Positions 36,384 to 46,442 of a DNA stretch of 64,000 nucleotides are shown piece after piece. The first letter of the stretch is position 1, and every line of letters starts with the position of its first letter. The DNA lies in NCBI RefSeq assembly GCF_024363565.1, contig NZ_JAJEKE010000013.1, positions 1 through 64,000 of the forward strand. The letters run 5' to 3'. The position numbers and the translations under genes were made by a program. The notes under the pieces were generated by a model. That model saw only the letters and a program-made list of their open reading frames with translations, was not told where the DNA came from and did not search any database. The stretch comes from Lutispora saccharofermentans. Lineage in GTDB: Bacteria > Bacillota > Clostridia > Lutisporales > Lutisporaceae.

Positions 36384-37985
36384 TTATAGCAGCCCTTTTT
36401 TCTTCAGCATCCTGGCAAGTTTTTTGCCTCCCGGGGCTGTATCAAGCTCTTCTTCAGTGATCCCCCTTATGACTACCAGCACTATCACATATGCCAATGC
36501 CGCCAGGGATATGCTGACCAAGGTTGGAACATACTTGCTCTCTATAGAGGCATGCAGCAGCTTATAGCTGAAATATGCGACAAGGGTCATCGCTATGGAT
36601 GCAATAGCTGGTTTTGCGGTTATCGATATAATTCCCAAACCCTTTTTCTGATACTTCCTCAAGGCATTAAGGTTCAGCACTGTTGCCACAGCATATCCCA
36701 ATACCGTGCCAATGGCGGCTCCGTTTATATTCAAAGCAGGCATGGAAGTGAGCACATAGCTTACTACGGCCTTTACCGAAGCCCCTGCCACCATATTGGT
36801 GACAGGTATTTTTTCCTTTCCCATTCCCTGCAGTATGCCTGTCATGGTCTGCACCAAGGTAAGGAAGATTACTGCAGGCGATACATACATCAGTGCTATA
36901 CCAAGACTCGCGCCTTCATTGGGGTAGAACATCCTCATTATAGGCCCTGCCAGTATAAAAAGCCCCATTGCAGCAGGCAATCCTAAAATCAAGCTCATCT
37001 TTAAAGCCAGCCTGGATTTTCGCCTTACCGAGTCCATATCATTCTTTGCCATGGATTCTGATATGGATGGCACAAGGCTTGCCGCCAATGATATGGTAAA
37101 TACCTGAGGCAGGTTTATGAAGGAGGTTGCCATGCCCTTGAGCTGCCCAAAAAGCTTTGTAGCCACCATTTGATCAAAGCCGGCAGCCTGAAGCCTATCC
37201 ATTACAATAAAAGTATCGAGAAGGCTCATTATGGGCATGATGCTTCCGCCTATCATGATAGGCAAAGAAAATTTAATTATTCTATTGATTATGCTGCCGG
37301 TGGATTCGGTTCCTCTGCCTTTGAAGCGTGCAAGTTCTGCCTTTATCGCCCTTTTCTTTTTTGCATATATTATGTAAAGAGTAAAAAAGCTTACCAATCC
37401 CCCGATGGTAGTTCCAAAAATAGCACCGGCTGCCGATGCCATATAACCTTTGGGGAGAAGCATATAGGCCAGTAAGAAGCCTACCAGCACCCTGCTTATC
37501 TGCTCCGTTACCTGGGATACGGCGCTGGGCGCCATGTTCTGCATGCCCTGGAAGTATCCTCTGAAGGCACCGCTTATAGAAACCGTAAATATGGCCGGCG
37601 AAACTGCCAGAACCGCCAGGTAGGAACCTGGATTTTTAAAAGCTTGTGAGAAAGCTTCTGCGTTGAAAAACAATATGACGGATAGAGCAAGCCCAATGAC
37701 GGCCAGAAGCGCCATAGCCACTCTGAATATCTTATGGGCTTCATCATTTCTCCCCACTTCCAGCCTTTCGGATACCAACTTGGATATGGCCGTAGGTATG
37801 GCATACGAGGAAAAAGTGAGCATGAGGATATAAAGGTCATAGGCGGTCTGATGATAGGCCAGACCTTCTGAGGTAATTATCTGCCCCAGCGGAATCCTAT
37901 ATATAGCTCCCAATACTTTGGATATGATTCCTGCTATGGTGAGTATTAATGCGCCCTTTACAAAAGAATGTTTGTTATTTTCCAT
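36384..37985 (-). CDS. spoVB: SpoVB-family polysaccharide flippase (MOP/MATE-like)
   Basis: SpoVB-like proteins are lipid-linked precursor flippases; in B. subtilis SpoVB is needed for spore cortex. The 533-residue protein has about 14 hydrophobic helices, the family start (FVKGALILTIAGIISKVLGAIYRIPLGQ region, residues 6-33) and a GAFRGYFQGMQNM block near residue 145. I prefer the ATG at 37985, which has GGGGGT upstream. It lies between spoVT and yabN as in B. subtilis (yabM). A weak SigE-like pair lies just upstream, around 38010-38045. Confidence 0.9.
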   Translation of the reverse strand: MENNKHSFVKGALILTIAGIISKVLGAIYRIPLGQIITSEGLAYHQTAYDLYILMLTFSSYAIPTAISKLVSERLEVGRNDEAHKIFRVAMALLAVIGLALSVILFFNAEAFSQAFKNPGSYLAVLAVSPAIFTVSISGAFRGYFQGMQNMAPSAVSQVTEQISRVLVGFLLAYMLLPKGYMASAAGAIFGTTIGGLVSFFTLYIIYAKKKRAIKAELARFKGRGTESTGSIINRIIKFSLPIMIGGSIMPIMSLLDTFIVMDRLQAAGFDQMVATKLFGQLKGMATSFINLPQVFTISLAASLVPSISESMAKNDMDSVRRKSRLALKMSLILGLPAAMGLFILAGPIMRMFYPNEGASLGIALMYVSPAVIFLTLVQTMTGILQGMGKEKIPVTNMVAGASVKAVVSYVLTSMPALNINGAAIGTVLGYAVATVLNLNALRKYQKKGLGIISITAKPAIASIAMTLVAYFSYKLLHASIESKYVPTLVSISLAALAYVIVLVVIRGITEEELDTAPGGKKLARMLKKKGLL

Positions 37986-38134
37986 GATTGACCCCCAAGT
38001 CTGCAATGTTGAACAGCATTATAAGCTCAGCAGCACTTATATATGTCAGCTGCGAGCTGCCGGACAAATACATTTTATCACATCTATTAGTTAAAATATA
38101 CATTCAATAACCTTATTAGAACCCTTTGCGCTAA

Positions 38135-38175
38135 TAAAAGAAAAAATGATGGCAGCCTCTTTTGCTGCCATCTTG
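38135..38175 (-). terminator. Terminator of spoVT
   Basis: A 9-bp stem gatggcagc/gctgccatc is followed on the minus strand by ATTTTTTCTTTT, just past the spoVT stop at 38178. Confidence 0.85.
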
Positions 38176-38177
38176 AT

Positions 38178-38735
38178 CTATTGTTCCATCTGTTTTCCTA
38201 AGAAGCTAGCTGCGGTTTCAGCAATCTTTTTCTCCAGATCGCTCATCCTTACATTTGACTCCTTGCTGAGCAGTATAACCGAACCAATAGGATCTCCTTC
38301 TGCTACGATAGGTACTATAACACCTGAAGTATATTTGGGCGGGCCCTCTTCTTCTGCTGTTATATTTATCATTTTATTGCCATTTGTACCATCCAGCATT
38401 ATGGCCATCTTGTCTTCGATAATTTTATCCACAGACTGGCTTATTTTTTTCTCCAAAAGTTCTTTCTTGGAGGCTCCTGCTACCGCAATTATTGTATCGC
38501 GGTCACTTATACATGCAATATGCTCCAATGAGCTATGTAGCGATTCTGCATATTCTTTTGCAAAATCACTCAGTTCCCCTATTGGAGAGTACTTCTTCAG
38601 GATGACTTCTCCCTCTCGGTCTGTGAAAATCTCAAGAGGATCGCCTTCCCTAATGCGAAGGGTTCTTCTTATTTCCTTAGGTATGACGACTCTTCCAAGA
38701 TCATCTATACGCCTTACAATTCCAGTTGCTTTCAC
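38178..38735 (-). CDS. spoVT: Stage V sporulation transcription factor SpoVT
   Basis: SpoVT is an AbrB-like regulator that tunes SigG-dependent genes in the forespore. The 185-residue protein has an N-terminal swapped-hairpin DNA-binding domain (KATGIVRRIDDLGRVVIPKEI) and a C-terminal GAF-like domain (ACISDRDTIIAVAGASKKEL near residue 74 onward). I chose the GTG at 38735, which has AAAGGAGGGG five bases upstream and gives the standard N-terminus. A SigG-like promoter lies 50 bases before it and a strong terminator follows, so it is a single-gene unit. Confidence 0.96.
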   Translation of the reverse strand: MKATGIVRRIDDLGRVVIPKEIRRTLRIREGDPLEIFTDREGEVILKKYSPIGELSDFAKEYAESLHSSLEHIACISDRDTIIAVAGASKKELLEKKISQSVDKIIEDKMAIMLDGTNGNKMINITAEEEGPPKYTSGVIVPIVAEGDPIGSVILLSKESNVRMSDLEKKIAETAASFLGKQMEQ

Positions 38736-38784
38736 GCTTTCCCCTCCTTTTGCGATTTTTTTTGACAACTGTGTCTGTAATCCT

Positions 38785-38814
38785 TAGTATTTTACGGAGG
38801 TTAAGCTTTTATAC
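38785..38814 (-). promoter_or_regulatory. SigG-like promoter of spoVT
   Basis: On the minus strand GTATA (38810-38814) is followed after exactly 18 bases by AATACTA (38785-38791). The SigG pattern is GHATR, 18 bases, CATWHTA, so only one position differs. spoVT is a SigG gene in B. subtilis. Confidence 0.65.
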
Positions 38815-38839
38815 ACATATTTGCAAATTTGCCCATATC

Positions 38840-39805
38840 CTACAGATTTTTCGGAAATTTTTCTATTTTGGCCTTGCTTTTCATTTCCTCTAAGGAGGTG
38901 CTGTAATTTTGGTTTTTCTTATCGGTTATCAGGGTATTCTTCAATTCGTCCTTGACATCTTCAAATTTATCTATGGTTTTATCTTCAACCTTTATTATAT
39001 GATAGCCATAATCGCTCTTTACCAAGTCGCTGACTTCACCCGGTTTTAGTGCAAAAGCCGCCTGCTCAAAGGGCTCTACCATCTCTCCATGTCTGAAATA
39101 GCCCAAACTGCCGCTGTTTTCCTTGGCACTCGGATCTGTTGAGAATTCCTTTGCCAATGCATTGAAATCCTCGCCGGCCTTGACCCTTTCCAGTATCTTC
39201 TTGGCTTCTTCTTCAGTATCCAGCAGTATATGGCTTGCCTTAACCTTATAAAACAGGTTCATATGGCTGTTGTAATAGTCTGCCAGCTCAGTATCAGTGA
39301 TTTCTACACTCTGAGTGAGCTTTTCCTTCATCTTGTTTATCATCAGATCTTTTTTAAGATTATCCTTAAAATAAGCTTCTTCCATCTTCAAGGTTGTTAA
39401 AAATTCAATATACTTCTCATCAGAGTTGAAGAGCTTCTTCCATTTATCCACTTCCGCATTCACTTCTTCATCAGATACGGTTATGCCTAATTCGTTGGCC
39501 TTGCGAAGCTGTACCCGGTCGCCTATCATCTGGTCCAGCACCTGCTCCTTGGCCAGATCGATATATTTCTTTCCTTCATACTCTTTATCCCATATGCTTG
39601 GATCCTGATTCAGTTCTACCTGAGTCTTAAATATTTCAAATATCTTATCAAACTCTGCCTTGGTGATATTATCTCCGTCCACCGTAGCCACAATAGTTTT
39701 GTCCGCATCCTGGGGCTTTACCTTTACCATGCCGCAGCCCGAAGCTGCAAAGACCATGAATGCAACAATCACAGCCGTGACTCCTAATAGTTTTTTGTGG
39801 TTCAT
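38840..39805 (-). CDS. prsA: PrsA-like peptidyl-prolyl isomerase lipoprotein
   Basis: This is a 321-residue extracytoplasmic foldase. A lipoprotein signal peptide ends in the lipobox AASGC with the lipidated Cys24. An N-terminal SurA/PrsA-type helical region (about 35-175) follows, with a parvulin PPIase domain at about 190-285 (KASHILLDTEEEAKKIL, then GSLGYFRHGEMVEPFEQAAF and YGYHIIKV). It would help proteins fold at the membrane-wall interface. It begins one base after the mfd stop. A foldase at this point, between mfd and spoVT, is common in Clostridia. Confidence 0.92.
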   Translation of the reverse strand: MNHKKLLGVTAVIVAFMVFAASGCGMVKVKPQDADKTIVATVDGDNITKAEFDKIFEIFKTQVELNQDPSIWDKEYEGKKYIDLAKEQVLDQMIGDRVQLRKANELGITVSDEEVNAEVDKWKKLFNSDEKYIEFLTTLKMEEAYFKDNLKKDLMINKMKEKLTQSVEITDTELADYYNSHMNLFYKVKASHILLDTEEEAKKILERVKAGEDFNALAKEFSTDPSAKENSGSLGYFRHGEMVEPFEQAAFALKPGEVSDLVKSDYGYHIIKVEDKTIDKFEDVKDELKNTLITDKKNQNYSTSLEEMKSKAKIEKFPKNL

Positions 39806-39806
39806 A

Positions 39807-42800
39807 TTAATTTACTCTCCTCTCAAGTTCGGTATAATTCTCATTGTATGCAGCTAAATTCTCCAAAAAGTCGGAAATAGATTTCAAGTGCTTATCGACA
39901 TTGCCTTTTCCCAATTTTAAAGTAAAGTAGGGTTGCTCACTAGCCATAAAAGACAGCCTGTTTCCGTACTCATTCATAAGCTTAACGGCAGCCTCAGCTT
40001 TAATGTATTTGTCGCTCTTAAACTTTAACAGCACGCCTTCCGGCTTCTGTGATACAAAAATTATTCCCAGCTTAGAAGCCAAGAACTTTATAAAGGATAT
40101 CCTCATCAGATTTCTCACGGAATCCGGTATATCCCCGAATCTATCTTCTATTTCCTCCTCAATATCATATAAGGAGTCTACCCCGTTGATGGAGGCGATC
40201 TTCTGATAGATTTCAATCTTCTGATTCTCATCCTCTATATAGGATAAGGGTATATAGGCCTCTATATCAAATTCAACAGTTGTCTCAATCGTGTCCCTAA
40301 GCGGCCTTCCGGTAAGTGCTCTCACCGTATCTTCGAGAAGCTTGGTATAGAGATCATAGCCTATGGATTCCATATGTCCATGCTGTTCTCTTCCCAGAAG
40401 ATTTCCTGCACCCCTTATCTCCAGATCCCTCATGGCAATTTTGAAGCCGGAGCCGAATTCGGTAAACTCCTTTATAGCCTGAAGCCTCTTTTCTGCTACT
40501 TCCGTCAGCACCTTATCCCTTTGATAGGTAAGGTATGCATATGCCAATCTATTGGATCTCCCTACTCTTCCTCTTAACTGATACAATTGGGACAATCCCA
40601 TCTTGTCTGCATCATATACGATGATGGTATTTACATTGGGTATATCGAGACCTGTTTCGATTATGGTAGTACATAAAAGCAGGTCATACTCTCCATTATA
40701 AAAGTCCAGCATAGTATTTTCAAGAAGTCTTTCATCCATCTGCCCGTGTGCTGCCGCTATCCTGGCTTCAGGGACCAATGCTCTCAGCCTTTCAGCCATT
40801 TTGCCGATAGTCCTTACCCTGTTATATAAAAAGTAAATCTGCCCTCCTCGGTTTATCTCTCTCAGGATGGCATCCCTTACTATTTCATCATTGTATTCCA
40901 TTACATAGGTTTGCACCGGATATCTCTCTTCCGGAGGCTCTTCTATAACGCTTATGTCTCTGATGCCGATCAAAGACATATGAAGTGTCCTGGGTATAGG
41001 TGTGGCAGTGAGGGTCAAGACATCTACATTCTGGCGCATCTTCTTGATCTTTTCCTTATGAGCGACTCCGAATCTCTGCTCCTCATCCACTATGAGAAGC
41101 CCCAGATCCTTAAATACTACGTCCTCCTGCAGCAGCCTATGGGTCCCTATGACAAGATCCACAGCCCCGATCCTCAGGGCTTCAAGGGTCTGCTTCTGCT
41201 CTTTTAGCCCCCTGAACCTGGACAGCATATCCACACGTATGGGAAAGCTGCCAAACCTTTGATTGCATGTATTAAAATGCTGCTGTGCCAATATGGTGGT
41301 AGGCACCAGTATAGCAACCTGCTTTCCATCCATGATGCATTTGAAGGCTGCTCTTAAAGCCACCTCCGTCTTGCCATAGCCTACGTCCCCGCATAAAAGC
41401 CTATCCATGGCTTTATCTGTCTCCATATCCTTTTTTATTTCCTCTATGCAGCTCAGCTGATCAGGTGTTTCCTGATAAGGAAAAGCATCTTCAAACTCTT
41501 TTTGCCATTTTCCATCCCTGGAAAAGGTGAAGCCTTTCATCTGCTGCCTCTCCGCATAGAGCTTCAGCAGTTCGTCAGCCATGCCCTCTATGGCTTTCTT
41601 GGCTCTTGCCTTCGTTTTGGCCCATTCCACTCCGGAGAGTCTATTTATCTTGGGAGCTTTATCTCCTCCGATATATTTCTGTATGAGATCAAATTGGTCT
41701 GTCGGTATATAAAGCTTATCATTGCCGTAATACCTTATATGCAGATAATCTCTTATCACGTTATTGACTTTGAGCCTCTCTATACCCATATATTGTCCTA
41801 TGCCATGGTTTTCATGGACCACATAATCGCCGACCTTCAGGTCGCTGAAGAACTTTACGGCGCTTCCCTTTTTCTTGGGGGCCTTTCTCTTTCCTCCTCC
41901 GAAAACCTCCATATCAGTGATCACTGCATACTTTATGGAAGGAAACTCAAAGCCTCCGCTGAGATTTCCCGGAATGACAACGATATGGCCCTCCTGCAGC
42001 TCAAAGCCCAGGCTGTCCTGATACAAGGCCTCTATCCCATCATCTCTCAGGGTCTCTACTATCCTCTCTCCCCTGTCCTTGTTTCCCGATAGAATAAGTA
42101 TTTTGTATCTCCTGCTCCTGAGCAGCTTTATTTCATCTATGAGCAGGTTTATTTTCCCGTGAAAGGGCTGCATGGAGCGGCAAATAAAGCTGATGGTCCT
42201 CTGGGGTTTAAAATCCGCTGTGCTTTTCAGCAAGGCATTAAAGCACAATATCTGCTTATTCTTTATCTTGAGCAGGATATCATCGTAGGTCAGCAATGCA
42301 TTGAGCTGCCCCGGCAGCAGCTCTCCTTCTTCCAGGAGGCTCTTGAAATGTTCTTCATATTCCAGCCTTATATTGTCGAACCTTTGTCTCACCCGGTTAG
42401 GCTCATCCACCACAACCATGAAATCGGACAGATAATCGGTGATGCATAAATCCTTTTCATAAAAGAATGCAGAGTACCTGTCTATGCCTCTAAAGTATAT
42501 ATTATTTCTGATTTTCTCTATATCTTCTGTTATTTTATCCTTAAGCTTTTCTCCCAGGCCTTTCTTTTTGGCTGAAGCTTCATAGAGCTTCAGCCTCTTA
42601 TTCAGTTCGCTCTCTATCATTTCTGCGGCACCGGCAAAATCCCCGGCCTTCAATAACATTTCCCTCATAGGTGATAATTGAACAGAATCCAGCTTCTTTA
42701 CGGATCGCTGAGTTCCCGTATCAAAGTATCTTATAGAGTCAATTTCATCATCAAAGAGTTCAATTCTCACTGGATAGTCTTCCGTAGGGCCGTAAAAATC

Positions 42801-43340
42801 GATAATTCCGCCTCTGACGGAAAACTGTCCCCGGCCTTCTATCATATCCACTCTTTCATAGCCGGAGGTGGCAAAAAAATCGGTGAAGTCCTCTACAGGC
42901 ATTTGTTCTCCTACTTTTACCTGCACAAATTTAGAGTAGAAATAATCCGGCTCAGGCATTTTGTTCAGCAAGGCTTCCACAGACGCGCACAATACCACTC
43001 TCTCGCCCTTGCCCAGCTTATTCAAGGCTTTGAGCCTGTTTATGGCAATCTCATTGCTCCTGGCGTCTATCTTATGAAAGATCATCTCAGCAGTAGGCAG
43101 CAGCACCGCCGCATCCTGATCGAAGAAAGAAACATCCTCATAAATCTTTCTGGCCAAAATATCATTATGCGTTATGACCAGAACCGATCTGTCAAAGGCC
43201 TTGCTCACCAAAGCAGCCATCATTGATTTTTGGGCATCAGAAATTCCGTGAACCTCAATTGTTTTAGTCTTTTCACGGAGAGATTGGATCAAATATTTAT
43301 ATTCTTCCAGTGATTGTAGAGGTGATAGAACATTATCCAT
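39807..43340 (-). CDS. mfd: Transcription-repair coupling factor Mfd
   Basis: Mfd pushes stalled RNA polymerase off DNA and recruits UvrAB. At 1177 residues it is full length. In order it has a UvrB-homology region (about 20-330), the RNA polymerase-interacting Tudor-like domain (VGDYVVHENHGIGQYMGIE near residue 500), a RecG-like motor with Walker A GDVGYGKTE near residue 655 and DEEQRFG near 755, and the C-terminal TRCF domain. The start overlaps the pth stop by 8 bases. The pth-mfd order is conserved; the small fin (yabK) gene of B. subtilis is absent. Confidence 0.97.
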   Translation of the reverse strand: MDNVLSPLQSLEEYKYLIQSLREKTKTIEVHGISDAQKSMMAALVSKAFDRSVLVITHNDILARKIYEDVSFFDQDAAVLLPTAEMIFHKIDARSNEIAINRLKALNKLGKGERVVLCASVEALLNKMPEPDYFYSKFVQVKVGEQMPVEDFTDFFATSGYERVDMIEGRGQFSVRGGIIDFYGPTEDYPVRIELFDDEIDSIRYFDTGTQRSVKKLDSVQLSPMREMLLKAGDFAGAAEMIESELNKRLKLYEASAKKKGLGEKLKDKITEDIEKIRNNIYFRGIDRYSAFFYEKDLCITDYLSDFMVVVDEPNRVRQRFDNIRLEYEEHFKSLLEEGELLPGQLNALLTYDDILLKIKNKQILCFNALLKSTADFKPQRTISFICRSMQPFHGKINLLIDEIKLLRSRRYKILILSGNKDRGERIVETLRDDGIEALYQDSLGFELQEGHIVVIPGNLSGGFEFPSIKYAVITDMEVFGGGKRKAPKKKGSAVKFFSDLKVGDYVVHENHGIGQYMGIERLKVNNVIRDYLHIRYYGNDKLYIPTDQFDLIQKYIGGDKAPKINRLSGVEWAKTKARAKKAIEGMADELLKLYAERQQMKGFTFSRDGKWQKEFEDAFPYQETPDQLSCIEEIKKDMETDKAMDRLLCGDVGYGKTEVALRAAFKCIMDGKQVAILVPTTILAQQHFNTCNQRFGSFPIRVDMLSRFRGLKEQKQTLEALRIGAVDLVIGTHRLLQEDVVFKDLGLLIVDEEQRFGVAHKEKIKKMRQNVDVLTLTATPIPRTLHMSLIGIRDISVIEEPPEERYPVQTYVMEYNDEIVRDAILREINRGGQIYFLYNRVRTIGKMAERLRALVPEARIAAAHGQMDERLLENTMLDFYNGEYDLLLCTTIIETGLDIPNVNTIIVYDADKMGLSQLYQLRGRVGRSNRLAYAYLTYQRDKVLTEVAEKRLQAIKEFTEFGSGFKIAMRDLEIRGAGNLLGREQHGHMESIGYDLYTKLLEDTVRALTGRPLRDTIETTVEFDIEAYIPLSYIEDENQKIEIYQKIASINGVDSLYDIEEEIEDRFGDIPDSVRNLMRISFIKFLASKLGIIFVSQKPEGVLLKFKSDKYIKAEAAVKLMNEYGNRLSFMASEQPYFTLKLGKGNVDKHLKSISDFLENLAAYNENYTELERRVN

Positions 43341-43893
43341 TGAATTTGTTCATTGCTGCCGCAATGCCTTTCAAAACTATTTCTTGTGCTGCATCCGCTG
43401 CCTTTTCGACTGCCTCTGCCATAATAGGTATCTCTTCCTTTGTGAACTTTCCCGTCACATAATCAGCCAGATCCATGTACTCGGGCTGTTTTCCTATACC
43501 TATTCTTATCCTTGGAAAGTCATCTCTATTCAATAAATATATAATTGATTTCATACCATTATGCGAGCCGGAGCTTCCTTTGGGCCTTATGCGCAAAACG
43601 CCGGGTGAAAGATCTATATCGTCATAGATCACGATAAGATTCTCACTGGACAGCTTGTAGAAGCCAACCACATCCATGATGCTTTCGCCGCTTAAATTCA
43701 TATAGGTCTGGGGTTTTACAAGCACGACCTTTTCAGCTCCTATATAGCCTTCGCCTACCAGAGCCTTATGCCTTATCTTATTAACATTTATATTCAATTG
43801 ACGGGACAAATAATCTACAGCAATAAAGCCAATATTATGCCTCGTATCCGCATATTTTGCCCCCGGATTGCCTAATCCTGCTATTACAAACAT
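43333..43893 (-). CDS. pth: Peptidyl-tRNA hydrolase
   Basis: Pth recycles peptidyl-tRNA that drops off ribosomes (spoVC in B. subtilis). The 186-residue protein has VIAGLGNPGAKYADTRHNIGF at the N-terminus, with the catalytic His at residue 19, then the KPQTYMNLSGESI block near residue 65 and DDIDLSPGVLRIRPKGSSGSHNG near 93-115. The ATG at 43893 has TTGGAGGG upstream; a TTG four codons earlier overlaps that site. A structured repeat ends 16 bases before the start, so pth may be transcribed through it from prs or from a promoter inside it. Confidence 0.96.
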   Translation of the reverse strand: MFVIAGLGNPGAKYADTRHNIGFIAVDYLSRQLNINVNKIRHKALVGEGYIGAEKVVLVKPQTYMNLSGESIMDVVGFYKLSSENLIVIYDDIDLSPGVLRIRPKGSSGSHNGMKSIIYLLNRDDFPRIRIGIGKQPEYMDLADYVTGKFTKEEIPIMAEAVEKAADAAQEIVLKGIAAAMNKFNG

Positions 43894-43908
43894 ATTACCC
43901 TCCAAAAA

Positions 43909-44034
43909 TTGAACGAAACTTCATTCAGGGGGGGTCGGAAATCCTCTCTGAATGTTAGTTGAGTCCATACTGGACTTAACCCGCCCTTTGATACCAGCAT
44001 CTTAATAGAAGCGGTATATTTAGGGCGGGTTAGT
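43909..44034 (-). repeat. Structured dispersed element, copy 2
   Basis: The 126-base minus-strand sequence reads ACTAACCCGCCCT, a variable loop, AGGGCGGGTTAAGTCCAGTA, TGGACTCAACTAACATTCAG, a loop, and CTGAATGAAGTTTCGTTCAA. It has the three stems of copy 1 (17479-17662). The first stem pairs CCGCCCT with AGGGCGG where copy 1 has CCGCTCT with AGAGCGG, a compensatory change. It fills most of the prs-pth gap and ends next to the pth ribosome site. The small open frame across it is not a gene. Confidence 0.75.
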
Positions 44035-44091
44035 CTAGTGCTCAAGGCAACAGACATCATGTTGTGCCCATTGCCTATGAGTTGTCCATCT

Positions 44092-45039
44092 TTAATCAAA
44101 AAGCTTGCTTACTGAAAGTCCTTCATAAATTCTGTGAATCGCTTCTGCAAACAGAGGTGCAACCGATAAAACCTTTATCTTGCCGTCGGCCCTGTCAGAA
44201 GGAAGGGGAATAGTATCGGTAACGATCAATTCCTTGATGACAGAATCATTTATCCTCTCAAAAGCAGGTCCCGACAGCACCGGGTGAGTGCAAGCCACGT
44301 AGACTTCTTTGGCGCCCATATCCGTCAAAACCTTGGCAGCGTTGGAAATAGAGCCTCCGGTATCTACCATATCGTCTATCATAATGCAATTTTTGCCGTT
44401 TATATCTCCTATGACATTCATCACCTCGGCCACATTTGCCCTGGGCCTTCTCTTGTCAACGATTGCCAAAGGAGCATTGAGTCTGGAAGCAAGGCCCCTT
44501 GCCCTTGTAACCCCGCCTACATCAGGAGATACGACTACAACATCCTGCAAATTCTTATCCAGAAAGTAATTGGCGATTATAGGCATGGCATAAAGATTAT
44601 CCACTGGAATGTTGAAGAATCCTTGTATCTGAGGAGCGTGCAGATCCATAGTAAGCACCCTGTCTGCCCCTGCAGTAGTTATTAGATCGGCTACCAGCTT
44701 AGCGGTGATAGGCTCTCTCGGCTTTGATTTTCTATCCTGCCTCGCATAAGCATAAAAAGGTATTACCGCTGTGATCCTTCCTGCCGATGCTCTCTTCAAA
44801 GCATCGATCATGATCAAAAGCTCCATCAGATTATTGTTAACGGGAGCACTGGTTGATTGAACAACAAATACATCCGCTCCTCTTACAGATTCATTGATGT
44901 TCACAGATATTTCGCCGTTGCTGAAGGTCCCTACCTGGGAATCACCTGCAGGAACCCCTACTATATCTGCAATTTGTTTTGTAAGCTCCTTATTAGCATT
45001 ACAGTGGAAAATTTTTATACACTCACCATGTGCTATCAT
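44092..45039 (-). CDS. prs: Ribose-phosphate pyrophosphokinase
   Basis: Prs makes PRPP from ribose 5-phosphate and ATP for nucleotide, His and Trp synthesis. The 315-residue length is standard. It has the [13 protein letters not shown] flexible-loop region (about 52-64), the [18 protein letters not shown] loop (about 97-111), and the PRPP-binding loop [13 protein letters not shown] (about 219-231). The ATG follows AGGAGGG. It is downstream of glmU, as in B. subtilis; the ctc gene normally between prs and pth is missing. Confidence 0.97.
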   Translation of the reverse strand: MIAHGECIKIFHCNANKELTKQIADIVGVPAGDSQVGTFSNGEISVNINESVRGADVFVVQSTSAPVNNNLMELLIMIDALKRASAGRITAVIPFYAYARQDRKSKPREPITAKLVADLITTAGADRVLTMDLHAPQIQGFFNIPVDNLYAMPIIANYFLDKNLQDVVVVSPDVGGVTRARGLASRLNAPLAIVDKRRPRANVAEVMNVIGDINGKNCIMIDDMVDTGGSISNAAKVLTDMGAKEVYVACTHPVLSGPAFERINDSVIKELIVTDTIPLPSDRADGKIKVLSVAPLFAEAIHRIYEGLSVSKLFD

Positions 45040-45059
45040 TTTATTAAAACCCTCCTAGT

Positions 45060-46442
45060 TTATTCTTCCTCTTTTATGAGGCCTTTTCTTCTGACCCAGC
45101 CTTCTATATTTTCCTGTCTCGCCCTGCCAATGGCAAGGCTTTCTTCCGGTACGCTCCTGGTCACGGTCGTACCTGCTGCCACATATGAGTTCTTGCCCAC
45201 GACCACAGGCGCCACCAGATTTACATTGCAGCCTACAAAGCTGTTGTCCTCAACCTTAGTTCTGTGTTTTTTCTTCCCATCATAATTCACAAATACTACT
45301 CCGCAGCCTAAATTCACTCCGCTGCCCACATCTCCGTCACCGACATAGGTAAGATGAGATGCCTTTGAATGATCTCCGAAGTTGGAATTTTTCATTTCAA
45401 CAAAATCGCCGACCTTGGCATGCTTGCCTATCACATTTCCCGGCCTCAGATAAGCAAAAGGACCTACCGTAGTGCCTTCTCCTATGCGGCTCTCCAGCAC
45501 CACAGAATTTTGTATATGGGCTCCTTTGCCTACATGGCTGTCCGATATGGTGGTATAAGGACCTATTATTGCATCTTCTTCTATATATGCAGACCCTTTT
45601 AACATGCATCCCGGCAATATGGTAACGTCTCTTTCGATCTTTACCCCTGCCTCAATATAAGTATTGGCAGCATCAATGATCGTCACTCCGCTGAGCATAT
45701 GTTTTTCCAGAATTCTTTTTGTCATAATAGAAGCTGCCTGGTATAACTGTAATCTATTATTAACACCCATTATCTCTTCCGGATCTTCAATCTTAAAAGC
45801 CCTCACATTAAGATTTTTCTCATTTAAAATCTTTATTGCATCCGTAAGATAGTATTCCTTCTGATCATTGTCATTTTTGAGCCCTTTCAAAGCTTCCTTG
45901 AGAGAAGGGCCGTCAAACAAGTATATGCCCGAATTGATCTCCCTTATCTTCTTTTGCTCAGAATCCGCATCCCTCTCCTCGACAATGGAAATAACCTTGC
46001 CCTCGGCGTCCCGTATGATCCTCCCGTAATTATAAGGGTCCTCGAAGTCGGCAGTCAAAACCGTAGCATGGCAGTTCCCCTGCTTATGAGCCCTATACAT
46101 CCTGCTTATGGTTTCCGAAGTCAAAAGAGGAGTATCTCCGCATAGAACCAGAACATCCCCGGATGCGATAAAGCTTTCTGCCTGCATCACAGCATGGCCT
46201 GTGCCCAATTGCTGCTCCTGATATGCAAATTTGACCCCGGCCAGCTTATCCCGGACTTCTGCAGCTCCATGGCCTACTACGACTACCGTCTCAGATGCCC
46301 CTGCTCCCCTGGCGCAGTCGGCAACATGCTCAACCATGGCTTTGCCGCAAAGCTCGTGCAAAACCTTGGGCCTCTTGGAATACATCCTTTTACCCTCTCC
46401 TGCCGCCAGTATGACTGCCAGCATATAGGATGTGCTACTCAA
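45060..46442 (-). CDS. glmU: Bifunctional GlmU
   Basis: GlmU acetylates glucosamine 1-phosphate and then uridylylates it to UDP-GlcNAc for peptidoglycan. The 460-residue protein has the N-terminal nucleotidyltransferase with LAAGEGKRMYSKRPKVLH (residues 12-29) and CGDTPLL (about 100). A C-terminal left-handed beta-helix acyltransferase begins near residue 255, with the KNSNFGDHSKASHLTYVGDGDVG block carrying the catalytic His near 360. The start is TTG at 46442 with GAGGGTGG just upstream. Gene order spoVG-glmU-prs is conserved. Confidence 0.97.
   Translation of the reverse strand: MSSTSYMLAVILAAGEGKRMYSKRPKVLHELCGKAMVEHVADCARGAGASETVVVVGHGAAEVRDKLAGVKFAYQEQQLGTGHAVMQAESFIASGDVLVLCGDTPLLTSETISRMYRAHKQGNCHATVLTADFEDPYNYGRIIRDAEGKVISIVEERDADSEQKKIREINSGIYLFDGPSLKEALKGLKNDNDQKEYYLTDAIKILNEKNLNVRAFKIEDPEEIMGVNNRLQLYQAASIMTKRILEKHMLSGVTIIDAANTYIEAGVKIERDVTILPGCMLKGSAYIEEDAIIGPYTTISDSHVGKGAHIQNSVVLESRIGEGTTVGPFAYLRPGNVIGKHAKVGDFVEMKNSNFGDHSKASHLTYVGDGDVGSGVNLGCGVVFVNYDGKKKHRTKVEDNSFVGCNVNLVAPVVVGKNSYVAAGTTVTRSVPEESLAIGRARQENIEGWVRRKGLIKEEE

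Noticed and set aside
43884..44099. 71-codon minus-strand frame between prs and pth
   Set aside because: It runs straight through the structured repeat, has no ribosome site, and its only similarity is to another frame in the other copy of the repeat.
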